This document shows, one piece after another, positions 1 through 6,839 of a stretch of DNA of 37,450 nt. Origin of the DNA: an archaeon (GTDB lineage: Archaea > Thermoproteota > Nitrososphaeria > Nitrososphaerales > CADDZS01); assembly GCA_029850555.1 (NCBI GenBank), contig JARCRS010000107.1:1-37450 (forward strand), written 5' to 3'. A program made the position numbers and the translations under genes. Position 1 is the stretch's first letter; every line of letters starts with the position of its first letter. The notes under the pieces were generated by a model. That model ran no database searches. It saw nothing but the letters and a program-made list of their open reading frames with translations, and had not been told where the DNA came from.

Positions 1-96
1 AGCATAAAAAAATCATTGAATGACATCAGACAGGGCCGTTACAAAGACTATCGTAGTGTGAAGCAATTCAAAGCAGAGTTTGAATCAAGAGCTTGA
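1..96 (+). CDS. C-terminal tail of a small antitoxin-like protein (partial)
   Basis: Frame 1 is open from the first base to a TGA at 94-96 and encodes 31 residues. The tail reads SLNDIRQGRYKDYRSVKQF, which resembles the C-terminal tails of small archaeal and bacterial antitoxin-like proteins (a basic stretch, then a Val/Phe-containing helix). The N-terminal part lies outside the window, so the family cannot be fixed. No toxin-like ORF follows on this strand. The call rests on pattern only. Confidence 0.4.
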   Translation, partial: SIKKSLNDIRQGRYKDYRSVKQFKAEFESRA

Positions 97-301
97 CATA
101 CTCTGTAAGAGTTGCCAATAGTTTCGAAAGAGATTTGAGAAAACTAAGGCAAGAAGATAGAGGCAGAATTTAGAGGGCTCTCGAGAGTGTATGAGAGCTA
201 AAGGCGTACGTACAACAATTACTTATTTGATCCTTTTGCGTTTAGCTCACTAGATGTAGCCGACAATTTTTTGCGGCGACTTGGAAGACATGCAAGAGAA
301 A

Positions 302-532
302 TTACCTGTCCTCGTCGATTAGAAGCTCCAATGCTCTGACTAGTAAGAGAAAAACAAGAAGGGCACCAAGCGAGTACGGAAGGAGCGTAAACGTTCTGGA
401 TGTCACGAAGGTGGAAAGCCCGTAGACTAGAACAAAAACTCCGATTGAGGGAAGAATACTCTCTGCATAGAATGCGAATCGATCTAACCCGTTGAGAAAA
501 GGTGGGAAGTGATTTTGTCTATTACGTTGCAG
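302..532 (-). other. Possible small membrane protein or remnant without a normal start
   Basis: The minus frame is open from 541 down to a TAA at 302-304. The protein has two clearly hydrophobic segments, one around ILPSIGVFVLVYGLST and one around YSLGALLVFLLLVRALELL, and ends in LLIDEDR. This amphipathic pattern is unlike random translation. There is no ATG, GTG or TTG before the first hydrophobic segment, only CTG at 532-530, so it may be a truncated gene. The rest of 97-606 has nothing else I can support as a gene; the promoter of the next operon lies at its right end. Confidence 0.25.
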
Positions 533-562
533 ACATTTTGATTACGCACTAAAGCCAACATG

Positions 563-597
563 CTTTATACGTAATGTTTATGTGTTTATTACGTATA
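563..597 (+). promoter_or_regulatory. TATA box with overlapping 10-bp inverted repeat (operator)
   Basis: CTTTATAC at 563-570 is an archaeal-type TATA box. A perfect 10-base inverted repeat, TATACGTAAT at 566-575 and ATTACGTATA at 588-597, has a 12-base spacer and overlaps the box. It ends 9 bases before the ATG at 607. This is the expected arrangement for autoregulation by the ribbon-helix-helix protein encoded immediately downstream, which is an inference. Confidence 0.6.
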
Positions 598-606
598 GAA
601 CAAAAT

Positions 607-933
607 ATGGTAAATTTAACCATTTCACTCTCTGATGAAACCATTCACAAACTACGAAAGACAGTTAGAGAACGCTATGGGAATAGAAGAGGAGCTCTTT
701 CTGGCCTGATAGAGGAAAGCCTTAGGCAAAAGTTAGACGTGTTTGAGCCATCGGGGCCTTCTCAGACTTTCAAGGCGCTCAAAAATAATCATGTTCTTGC
801 CGAGGCTGAGAATCTTCATACTCTCGCAAAAAAGCTGAAAGAATTGGATGTAAACCCGAGATCAGTGAGAATTGTCTCTTCTAGAAAGTTAGCCCCAATT
901 GCAAGAACGGGCGCTCGTGGGCGAGTGCCTTGA
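607..933 (+). CDS. Ribbon-helix-helix (CopG/VapB-type) DNA-binding protein
   Basis: The 108-residue protein begins MVNLTISLSDETIHKLRK, the classic beta strand plus helix of ribbon-helix-helix repressors. A second helix, GALSGLIEESLRQKL, follows. I chose ATG 607 because the upstream in-frame ATG at 574 lies inside the promoter and operator and adds residues unlike the family. The C-terminal half (about residues 45-108) is a variable extension of the kind antitoxins use to bind partners. The stop overlaps the TTG start of the next gene by four bases (TTGA), so the two are translationally coupled. The likely role is autoregulator and possible antitoxin. It might instead be a simple local regulator of the protease-like partner. 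Confidence 0.7.
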   Translation: MVNLTISLSDETIHKLRKTVRERYGNRRGALSGLIEESLRQKLDVFEPSGPSQTFKALKNNHVLAEAENLHTLAKKLKELDVNPRSVRIVSSRKLAPIARTGARGRVP

Positions 934-1325
934 GTGGCTTTCTTGATATTACCCCTTCTGTACAAATTGCCCTAGAGAATCCTCTTTTGGGGAGGATCTA
1001 TCCTTACGATGATGGTTCTGTGAACGCGATAATTGACAGCGGTTACGAAGGTTTTGTGTTAGTTCCAAAGTCGGTTTTTCAGAAATTGGAATTGAATAGA
1101 CTTCAGGGCGAAAGGAGAAGTCTAGCACTGGCAAACGGCACTCCTTCCAAAACTCAGGGGACTTTTGCGGTGCTTCTGATACCTCACCTTTCTTTAAAGA
1201 TGGATGGATTCGTCGAGACACTTCGTGGGGTAGATGAAATCATTGTCGGAGTCGAAGCTTTGGTCAGGATGAATGTGCTTCTTGATTATTGCACTAAAAG
1301 CATAAGATTGCAAAAATGCCCGTGA
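930..1325 (+). CDS. Clan AA retropepsin-like aspartic protease domain protein
   Basis: The 131-residue protein starts at TTG 930, overlapping the stop of the RHH gene. Residues from about 31 read NAIIDSGYEGFVLVP, matching the flap and active-site strand of small single-domain clan AA aspartic proteases (usual DTG or DSG followed by hydrophobic residues). The C-terminal DEIIVGVEALVRMNVLLDY matches the family's second conserved segment (I-G-x-x-x-L...x-x-x-x-D). Such proteins act as dimers with one catalytic Asp per chain, here the D of IDSG. Coupling to an RHH gene suggests a toxin-antitoxin-like or regulated-proteolysis pair. The family call is fairly firm; the function is inferred. Confidence 0.65.
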   Translation: MSGFLDITPSVQIALENPLLGRIYPYDDGSVNAIIDSGYEGFVLVPKSVFQKLELNRLQGERRSLALANGTPSKTQGTFAVLLIPHLSLKMDGFVETLRGVDEIIVGVEALVRMNVLLDYCTKSIRLQKCP

Positions 1326-1545
1326 GGATGGAAAACAATCGAGTATTGATTTTACGGTTCTCTGTTTTTGCGCTTACGAGTTTGGATACACTCACCACAA
1401 TTCGCTATTGTGCCTTCATTGCTTAGGACATACTCCCGATAGTGTGACCATCATTAAAATTGTTGATTGTTGTCCTATACCGGAATTTATTAGCAGTAGA
1501 AGAATGATTACAGCTATCGCGAAAGATATCTCCTTGGCATTTCCC

Positions 1546-1953
1546 TTAATCAATTTGAGAATTCCTGCCTTCCTGCACGAATGCCGCTAAATTTGTCGTG
1601 CCAGCTTGGGGCGTTGCAACGGCAATAGGTGTCCTTTTCATCTTTCTTCCGTCGCGGAACTCGAATATCTCCTGCAAAATTTTCATTATAACAGAAAGCT
1701 CAAACAGTATTAGTGTAACAAGAAGCATGATCGAAACAGTCAACGAAAAGGAGCCGAAGATTGCCGATACGAGGATGAACACACCTTCCAGGATCAAGTA
1801 GTAGAAGATACCCCTTACGATTCCCAAAACAATCTTGAGCGGTCCCTTTATGGTCAAAGGCTGTTTGACCGCGCGGTGAGCTATTTTGACTATAAGCAGT
1901 GCAACTATTACGACAATCCGATGACTATGAGGCCACAGGTCACAGGCCTGCAT
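1546..1953 (-). CDS. Small membrane protein of unknown function
   Basis: The 135-residue minus-strand ORF has three hydrophobic stretches: VVIVALLIVKIA (about residues 13-24), IFYYLILEGVFILVSAIFG (about 50-68) and LTVSIMLLVTLILFELSVI (about 71-89). A charged tail (EIFEFRDGRKMKRT) follows. The segment order and positive-inside charges look like a real protein. No family is recognised. The frame stays open upstream of the ATG, so the start is uncertain. An overlapping plus-strand ORF at 1408-1590 looks like noise. The 1326-1545 gap holds nothing I can name. Confidence 0.35.
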   Translation of the reverse strand: MQACDLWPHSHRIVVIVALLIVKIAHRAVKQPLTIKGPLKIVLGIVRGIFYYLILEGVFILVSAIFGSFSLTVSIMLLVTLILFELSVIMKILQEIFEFRDGRKMKRTPIAVATPQAGTTNLAAFVQEGRNSQID

Positions 1954-2034
1954 ATTACAACGGTTATGGAATAATATCGCACCAGAGAGCTTCTTTTGTT
2001 CATTCCAGGGGGAGGCTTTCTCTTGTCTTGATTT

Positions 2035-3270
2035 TCACGAGTAATTTTTTCTTAGACATCGCGAGATAACAGGATCCACAAGAACGTACAATCCGCGGCC
2101 GGCAGACTTGATGACATCGAACTTTACGAGTTGATCGAGATAGAATTGAAGATAGTTCTGAGTTTTGTGCACTCTCTTCGCGATTTCGGATGCCTCAATT
2201 GGACTTGGGGCAACCGCCATCTCCCTAACGATCCTTTTCAGCATCGAGCCGCCTTTGGCCGTGGTGAGATCTTCGGCTAGGACGTAGTTCGTGTATATGT
2301 AGAGCGTTCCCGCCGGAGGGGATATCAAGGCCTCAAAGATGTTCTGGGGCGGGGTTTTCCCATCCCATTCCTGAGCCATCACAGTGAGATAGAATGGATT
2401 GCCACCCACTATTTCCACGACTTCACTAGCGCAGGCCGCAAGTCCGTCCTCCTTTCCTTCGTTCTTTCTTGGTCTATATTCTGGGTTTCTGCTTTTGAAT
2501 ACAGTAATGAAGAGCTTCAGAGCGTCAGAGACTTCAAGGTCTTTCACGTCTTCAACCATGAAGTGTTGGTAAAGAGGAGAGTCTTTGCTGTCAAGCATGT
2601 TTCTCAGCATATGAACCCTAGATCCGCTTATCACGTGGACCACGTTCCCTCTCCTTTGAAGAACTCCTCTGTAGAGACTGATGACGTCCCTGATTCCTGC
2701 AAACTCGTTTAGTTTTACTAGGTCCTGAAACTCATCGAGCATCAGTACGACGCGTTTTCCTGATTTCTTTGCGACCACGTTGGCTGTCTTGAACACAGAT
2801 CTGAACTGCTTGCCGTAATCACTAGTCTTCCTGTCTTTTCCCTCACCGAAATGAATTTTGGGAGTTATTGTCCCATCTGGAGAAACCTCGACGCCAACTT
2901 CCTCGACCGAGCCGACTACGTCCGAGATCTTCTGTATGACAAGTTTCTTTGCTTCAGACAGTTTGAGTTTCGTTCGCTGGAATCTGCTTATCTGATTCCT
3001 GTACTCTTGCAAGATCTCCGCTTCGAGGTCGGTCAGAAAAGACTCTGGGTCTGCCATCCTCTCCTTTACGTCAAAGTAGACCACGACAAGCCCTTTATTC
3101 TCGAGCTCTTGTTTTACCTTGTCTAGAATCGAGGTTTTCCCTATCCTCCTGTATCCTATGAGCGCGAAGCCAGGTTGAATAGATGGATTGCAAATATCTG
3201 TGACGAGCTTGTTTACTATCACGTTTCTATCTATGAGAAATTCAGGAGGAGCGGGTTTTCCTACGAACAA
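2035..3270 (-). CDS. Archaeal ATPase (STAND/AAA-like, ATP_bind_2 type) with C-terminal winged helix
   Basis: This 411-residue protein belongs to the archaeal ATPase family. The N-terminus (PEFLIDRNVIVNKLV) is the usual lead-in. Walker A is GYRRIGKTS at residues 39-47, and Walker B with the acidic pair is RVVLMLDEFQDL at about 173-184. A sensor-like SGSRVHMLRNML follows. From about residue 340 a winged-helix domain (IEASEIAKRVHKTQNYLQFYLDQL) completes the protein. The family is much expanded in archaea, often near mobile or defence DNA, and its members' substrates are mostly unknown. The gene stands alone, with a palindromic TATA region 36-49 bases upstream of its start. Confidence 0.8.
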   Translation of the reverse strand: MFVGKPAPPEFLIDRNVIVNKLVTDICNPSIQPGFALIGYRRIGKTSILDKVKQELENKGLVVVYFDVKERMADPESFLTDLEAEILQEYRNQISRFQRTKLKLSEAKKLVIQKISDVVGSVEEVGVEVSPDGTITPKIHFGEGKDRKTSDYGKQFRSVFKTANVVAKKSGKRVVLMLDEFQDLVKLNEFAGIRDVISLYRGVLQRRGNVVHVISGSRVHMLRNMLDSKDSPLYQHFMVEDVKDLEVSDALKLFITVFKSRNPEYRPRKNEGKEDGLAACASEVVEIVGGNPFYLTVMAQEWDGKTPPQNIFEALISPPAGTLYIYTNYVLAEDLTTAKGGSMLKRIVREMAVAPSPIEASEIAKRVHKTQNYLQFYLDQLVKFDVIKSAGRGLYVLVDPVISRCLRKNYS

Positions 3271-3305
3271 AGAGGTCGTCAGATCTGCGAAGGAATTAAA
3301 TCAAG

Positions 3306-3319
3306 TGCTTTATAAAGCA
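3306..3319 (-). promoter_or_regulatory. 14-bp perfect palindrome overlapping the ATPase TATA box
   Basis: TGCTTTATAAAGCA is perfectly self-complementary and contains TTTATAAA. It lies 36-49 bases before the ATPase start at 3270 on the minus strand. A second copy of the half-site, TTTATAAAGCA, occurs at 3407-3417. The arrangement suggests a dimeric repressor that competes with TBP. Confidence 0.5.
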
Positions 3320-3810
3320 TTTGCTATAATCTCGAGTTCCAATAGGACCCAGAGCTTGGCATAGTCCGAAAGAAAATACGAAATGAACAGGCAATAAAGC
3401 AGGCGATTTATAAAGCAAGTCCTTTAATGTCAGACTTTGCTCTGAAAACGAATTTCACTTGGGATTCGTCCGCTTGTCCCGTTTGATCTATAAAAATTCC
3501 GCCTGACTATAGCGCGCAGGACTCCGATTATGCTGACTTGTGAAATACTGCACGGCTTATGATCCACTTCTTCGTCGGCGGATCATGTCTTTGAACTTCG
3601 ATTCGATAAAATTAGGAGTTACCAGTTATCCCTAACCTTGCAAATTTAAAGAAATCTCGCAGCTCCATGCTCTATCATGTCGATTCAAATCGTTCGCCCA
3701 CATCATGGAAAGCAACGAGACAACGGTTGGCAATTTGTCTCGACAAGACACTGCTCCAAATACTCGCAAAAGTAGCTTGCAAAATTTCCAAAACGCCCAC
3801 TTTTGGATGA
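3320..3810. other. Long non-coding, probably degenerate stretch
   Basis: About 490 bases contain no ORF I trust. The stretch holds a second TTTATAAAGCA element at 3407-3417 and a 19-base segment at 3453-3471 identical to part of the TcuB-like gene at 30811-30829, in a frame that reads FHLGFV in both places. It also has a TATA-like TCTATAAAAA near 3488. The short ORFs crossing it (for example 3632-3862 minus) do not resemble known proteins. Together with the pseudogene at 3811-4023 it looks like a region of gene decay. Confidence 0.4.
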
Positions 3811-4023
3811 TCATCCCAAGCTTAAGGCGGGAGCATCCCTTTTGCTCGCCTCTATGAACCATCTCAGAAACTGCCTTGTCGTAGCTCGAGCTAACGATTT
3901 GGTATCCACAGGAATGGCACCATCCAGATCTAAAACAATCGAGTCACAATCAAGCTCTTCCATGGATTTTCTAATCTTTCTATCGTCATTGCCCGGGACG
4001 AAGAGCTAGCTTCTTAGAACCAT
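3811..4023 (-). pseudogene. CitE/HpcH-type lyase remnant (citramalyl-CoA/malyl-CoA lyase family)
   Basis: On the minus strand from ATG 4023 the frame reads MVLRS, an amber TAG, LFVPGNDDRKIRKSMEELD, then CDSIVLDLDGAIPVDTKSLA. This is the N-terminus of the HpcH/HpaI/CitE family, where RRSxLFVPG is followed by a helix and D-x-x-x-x-D-L-E-D-A-V-P. Here the in-frame TAG falls between RS and LF, the conserved LED is LDG, and the frame ends at a TGA (3811-3813) after about 70 codons, where intact members have about 270-300 residues. It is divergent to the MaoC-type gene. Intact CitE-family enzymes cleave citramalyl-CoA or malyl-CoA, so a lost lyase beside a hydratase fits the island's theme. Confidence 0.6.
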
Positions 4024-4048
4024 TTGCGTATTATGGATCTGATTATGC

Positions 4049-4057
4049 TTTTATTTA
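4049..4057 (+). promoter_or_regulatory. TATA box of the MaoC-type gene
   Basis: The AT-rich CTTTTATTT lies 24-32 bases before the ATG at 4081. That spacing predicts transcription starting at or next to the start codon, a leaderless-type archaeal promoter. No Shine-Dalgarno-like sequence precedes the ATG. Confidence 0.5.
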
Positions 4058-4080
4058 TTGAATAACGACAAGGCAAAACA

Positions 4081-4590
4081 ATGTCTAGTTCTTACAAGAC
4101 TCAAGTAGAGCAAAGAGAAAAGGATGGTCCTTTCTACGAGGACTTCAAAGTGGGAGAGGTCTTACGTCACTCGGGTGGCCGTACAATAACAGATACTGAT
4201 AATATTTGGTTCACTCTACTAACATGCAACACAAATCAGATACATTACAACAAGGAATACACCGAGAAATACTTCGCGAATTCTCCGTTCGACGGAAGAT
4301 TAGTAGTGAATTCATTGCTTGTCCTCTCTACAGTTCTTGGTCTCAGTGTAAATGACACGAGCAAGAATGGAATTATGCTTGGAATGCGCGAATGGAAGGT
4401 TACAAATCCCACATTCGCGGGAGATACTGTTCACGCCGAATCAGTGGTAATTGCAAAACGAGAATCAAAATCCCATCCCTCCATGGGAATCGTAACTGTA
4501 AAGACAAAAGGGTTCAAACAAAAGGATACCGAAGTAATGGAGTTTGAGCGCTCATTTATGGTTAGGAAGACCAATGCTGAATGGAAATGA
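4081..4590 (+). CDS. MaoC-type (hot-dog fold) enoyl/itaconyl/mesaconyl-CoA hydratase
   Basis: The 169-residue single hot-dog protein hydrates a 2-enoyl-CoA. FYEDFKVGEVLRHSGGRTIT leads into TDTDNIWFTLL and NQIHYN. Asp40 and His55 occupy the catalytic Asp/His positions of the MaoC and (R)-hydratase family. The GRTIT-(x)-D-N-(I/V)-W-F-T-L-L pattern resembles the mesaconyl-/itaconyl-/methylmalyl-CoA hydratase branch more than the polyhydroxyalkanoate PhaJ branch. FDGRLVVNSLLVLS and PTFAGDTVHAES are further family signatures. It is expressed alone from its own TATA box and is divergent from a CitE-like pseudogene. In itaconate degradation such a hydratase makes citramalyl-CoA; a short-chain or branched substrate is inferred. 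Confidence 0.75.
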   Translation: MSSSYKTQVEQREKDGPFYEDFKVGEVLRHSGGRTITDTDNIWFTLLTCNTNQIHYNKEYTEKYFANSPFDGRLVVNSLLVLSTVLGLSVNDTSKNGIMLGMREWKVTNPTFAGDTVHAESVVIAKRESKSHPSMGIVTVKTKGFKQKDTEVMEFERSFMVRKTNAEWK

Positions 4591-4808
4591 CATGGAAGCT
4601 AGTTTGTCGGGACTTGAAGAACAGATCCGGTAAGAAGCTCGGTCAACTCCTGGACACTTGTCAGCTTATGGAGATCTAGGACTGTCTGGGCTATAGCAGA
4701 GCAGAAACATTCTTTTTCAATAAGCGCGAAAGCCTTTAACGGAACTCAATTTTGGGCGCTATCCTTTTGACTCTCGTATTTGCCGGCGTGAAATAGGACA
4801 CTTTCAGC

Positions 4809-5732
4809 TTGAGAGATATAAAGTCATTTCTTAACGCGGCCGTAGCTGGTGCAGCAGCGACTTTCGATTCTGGGTTATCCTCTCAGTGTATCCTCGGACT
4901 TACAAATTATGGATTAACATCTAATCAGGCGAAGGTCTATCTGCTTTTGCTTTGCGAAGGACAAGCTATACCTGTAAGAGAAATCGCAAATGCTCTAAAC
5001 TTACACAGAGTGGATGTGTACAGGAAACTGCACGAGCTGGAAGAATTGGGCCTAGTGGAGGCTTATCTTGATTCCCCAAAGAAGTACTCGTCACTCGACC
5101 CGCATTTCGCGATCTCTATCCTCATTAACAGGATGGAACGCAGATTGAGTTTTTTGAAAAAAAATGGTAGACAGCTCGAAAGAGCGCTAAACAAATATGC
5201 TGCGACTCATCACTATAGCATACCTTCAATCAAGGATGGAGATGATACTAGTTACAAACTCGTCATAGGTAGAGAAAAGTACTACAAAGAGATCCTAAGG
5301 TTGGTACACAAGTCCAAGAAAGAGATTCTTCGAATAATTTCATCAAATGGCGTGAACAGAACATTCCTTCCAATATACGGATTGTATCCGGAGTACAAGC
5401 TTGCTAAGCAAAGGGGTGTTTCAATACGGATGATTACAGAGGTCACAACCTCGAACTATAGCAATGCTAAACGCCTGTCAAAAGTTCTCGAGCTGCGTCA
5501 CCTAGATGATGTGCACCTGAGATTTGTGGTACTAGATCGCTCAATAACTATGCTTAGCGCGAGATTCGATGAAGGAAGCATGTCGGCTAAGACCAGCGCT
5601 GATAATTATTTGTTATTTAGAGACATCCGTTTCTCAGAATCGATGAGGTTTTTCTTTGAACACTTGTGGACTATTGCAAGTCCTTGGAATGATGTGGAGC
5701 AGAGAATATCTCCACAAGCTTTGTGTAGGTAA
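4809..5732 (+). CDS. TrmB-family winged-helix transcription regulator
   Basis: The 307-residue protein carries, at about residues 30-105, the TrmB-type DNA-binding domain: LTNYGLTSNQAKVYLLLL, REIANALNLHRVDVYRKLHEL and LGLVEAYLDSPKKYSSLDP. A short coiled-coil-like helix (INRMERRLSFLKK) and a C-terminal phospholipase-D-like effector domain (about 150-290) follow, as in sugar-sensing TrmB proteins. TTG 4809 gives an N-terminal extension before the domain, so a later start is possible. Its place at the edge of the catabolic island, followed at once by a ParB-like gene, suggests it senses the island's substrate or an intermediate. The 4591-4808 gap before it shows no gene. Confidence 0.75.
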   Translation: MRDIKSFLNAAVAGAAATFDSGLSSQCILGLTNYGLTSNQAKVYLLLLCEGQAIPVREIANALNLHRVDVYRKLHELEELGLVEAYLDSPKKYSSLDPHFAISILINRMERRLSFLKKNGRQLERALNKYAATHHYSIPSIKDGDDTSYKLVIGREKYYKEILRLVHKSKKEILRIISSNGVNRTFLPIYGLYPEYKLAKQRGVSIRMITEVTTSNYSNAKRLSKVLELRHLDDVHLRFVVLDRSITMLSARFDEGSMSAKTSADNYLLFRDIRFSESMRFFFEHLWTIASPWNDVEQRISPQALCR

Positions 5733-5785
5733 CAAGTTGTTACACTGCCTTCTTTAAATAGAGCACTCTAGGAGTTCAGGTAATC

Positions 5786-6775
5786 TTGCCTAACTCAATT
5801 CGGTTAGATGAGATCTCGCCTGCGACATACCATGGTCTGCGAGCAAATGTTGAAGAGGACGCTTCAATAACTGAGCTTGCTTCCTCGATCGCGAAATTAG
5901 GCGTTCTTCACCCACTCATAGTTAGAAAGGGAAAAACGACTTTTCCGAGCTACGAAATAGTGTGTGGTCATAGAAGGTATGTTGCATGCAAAAGACTCTC
6001 ATTAGAAACAATTCCTTGCATAATATCTGACCTCAATGATCGCGAAGCACTTGAGGTTGCTTTGGCTGAAAATATTCAACGACAAACACTTAATGCTGTC
6101 GAAGAAGCTGAAGCCTTCAAACGATATTTAGTCAATTTCGGCCTCCGAAGTATTTCAAGTCTTGCAAAGAGAATTGGAAAAAGCGAGGAATACGTTTCAC
6201 ATAGGTTGCTATTGCTCGGTCTTCCAAAGCCTGTTCTCGATAGCGTTAGTAGGCGCCTACTGAAAGTAAGCTGTGCCACGGAGTTGATTTGGCTAAAGAA
6301 AGGCGAAAAGCAGACTGAGCTTGCGAATGAAATAATCGCAAATAATATGTCCTTCAGAGAGACACGATTTGCTGTAAAACAGATTAAGAAAAATGGGCTT
6401 TCAACTTCACAAATTGTTACAAGGACTTTGGAAAGGCGAGGCCTGAATGGAGAGAGAAATGCCGACAAGGGCAATCCGAGTCCAACTGATCCTTGGCCAT
6501 CTTACCGATTTGATAACGAGTCGAGTCCGATTGAGCTCCATCTGCTTGATCATGTCGTGTTAATATTGAGGAGTTGTCTTACAGGCCTAGATGTGGTAAT
6601 AGACAAATGTAGCGACCCTCAGATGAGGAACCTACTTGTAAAAGAACGACGATGTGTCCACACATCTCTTGATTCGGTGATCAGTGAGAAAGTAAAAAGA
6701 AAGAAACAAATCATTGGAGATTCTCAAGATTTCAGTCATGGAATCACCGCGAGTTTAATATCCGTCATGCGTTGA
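5786..6775 (+). CDS. ParB/Srx-like protein with HTH domain
   Basis: The 329-residue protein has the ParB N-terminal nuclease/CTPase-type fold. ITELASSIAKLGVLHPLIV precedes CGHRRYVACKRL at about 60-71 (the GxRR box) and LAENIQRQTLNAVEEAEAF at about 93-111 (the ENIQR motif). The HTH SISSLAKRIGKSEEYVSHRLLLL follows at about 128-150. The C-terminal third is unlike typical ParB dimerisation domains. An AGGAG at 5770-5774 precedes the TTG start and a TATA-like CTTTAAATA lies further upstream. No parA or origin is visible, so it may be a regulator rather than a partition protein. It follows the TrmB gene in the same direction. Confidence 0.75.
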   Translation: MPNSIRLDEISPATYHGLRANVEEDASITELASSIAKLGVLHPLIVRKGKTTFPSYEIVCGHRRYVACKRLSLETIPCIISDLNDREALEVALAENIQRQTLNAVEEAEAFKRYLVNFGLRSISSLAKRIGKSEEYVSHRLLLLGLPKPVLDSVSRRLLKVSCATELIWLKKGEKQTELANEIIANNMSFRETRFAVKQIKKNGLSTSQIVTRTLERRGLNGERNADKGNPSPTDPWPSYRFDNESSPIELHLLDHVVLILRSCLTGLDVVIDKCSDPQMRNLLVKERRCVHTSLDSVISEKVKRKKQIIGDSQDFSHGITASLISVMR

Positions 6776-6839
6776 GTGAGCGCCATCGCTGCCCTTGAAT
6801 CTAAGCTAAAGAACAAAAAAAGATAGATGTGTCAACTTC

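Noticed and set aside
949-1221. Minus-strand ORF inside the protease-like gene
   Set aside because: Shadow; no domain and no promoter.
1408-1590. Plus-strand 60-residue ORF
   Set aside because: No resemblance to known proteins and it overlaps a more protein-like frame on the other strand.
3632-3862. Minus-strand ORF overlapping the CitE remnant
   Set aside because: It is another frame of the decayed region with no recognisable domain; at most a shifted continuation of the pseudogene, which I could not align convincingly.
4009-4014. TAG in the CitE-like remnant read as pyrrolysine
   Set aside because: The same frame ends after about 70 codons and has other changes in conserved residues, so a nonsense mutation in a pseudogene is simpler. 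No pyl genes are in the window.
6076-6474. Minus-strand 132-residue ORF inside the ParB-like gene
   Set aside because: Shadow of a well-supported coding gene on the other strand.
5786-6775. ParB-like gene as evidence of an integrated plasmid
   Set aside because: There is no parA, replication gene, attachment site or boundary repeat nearby; the neighbours are metabolic genes.
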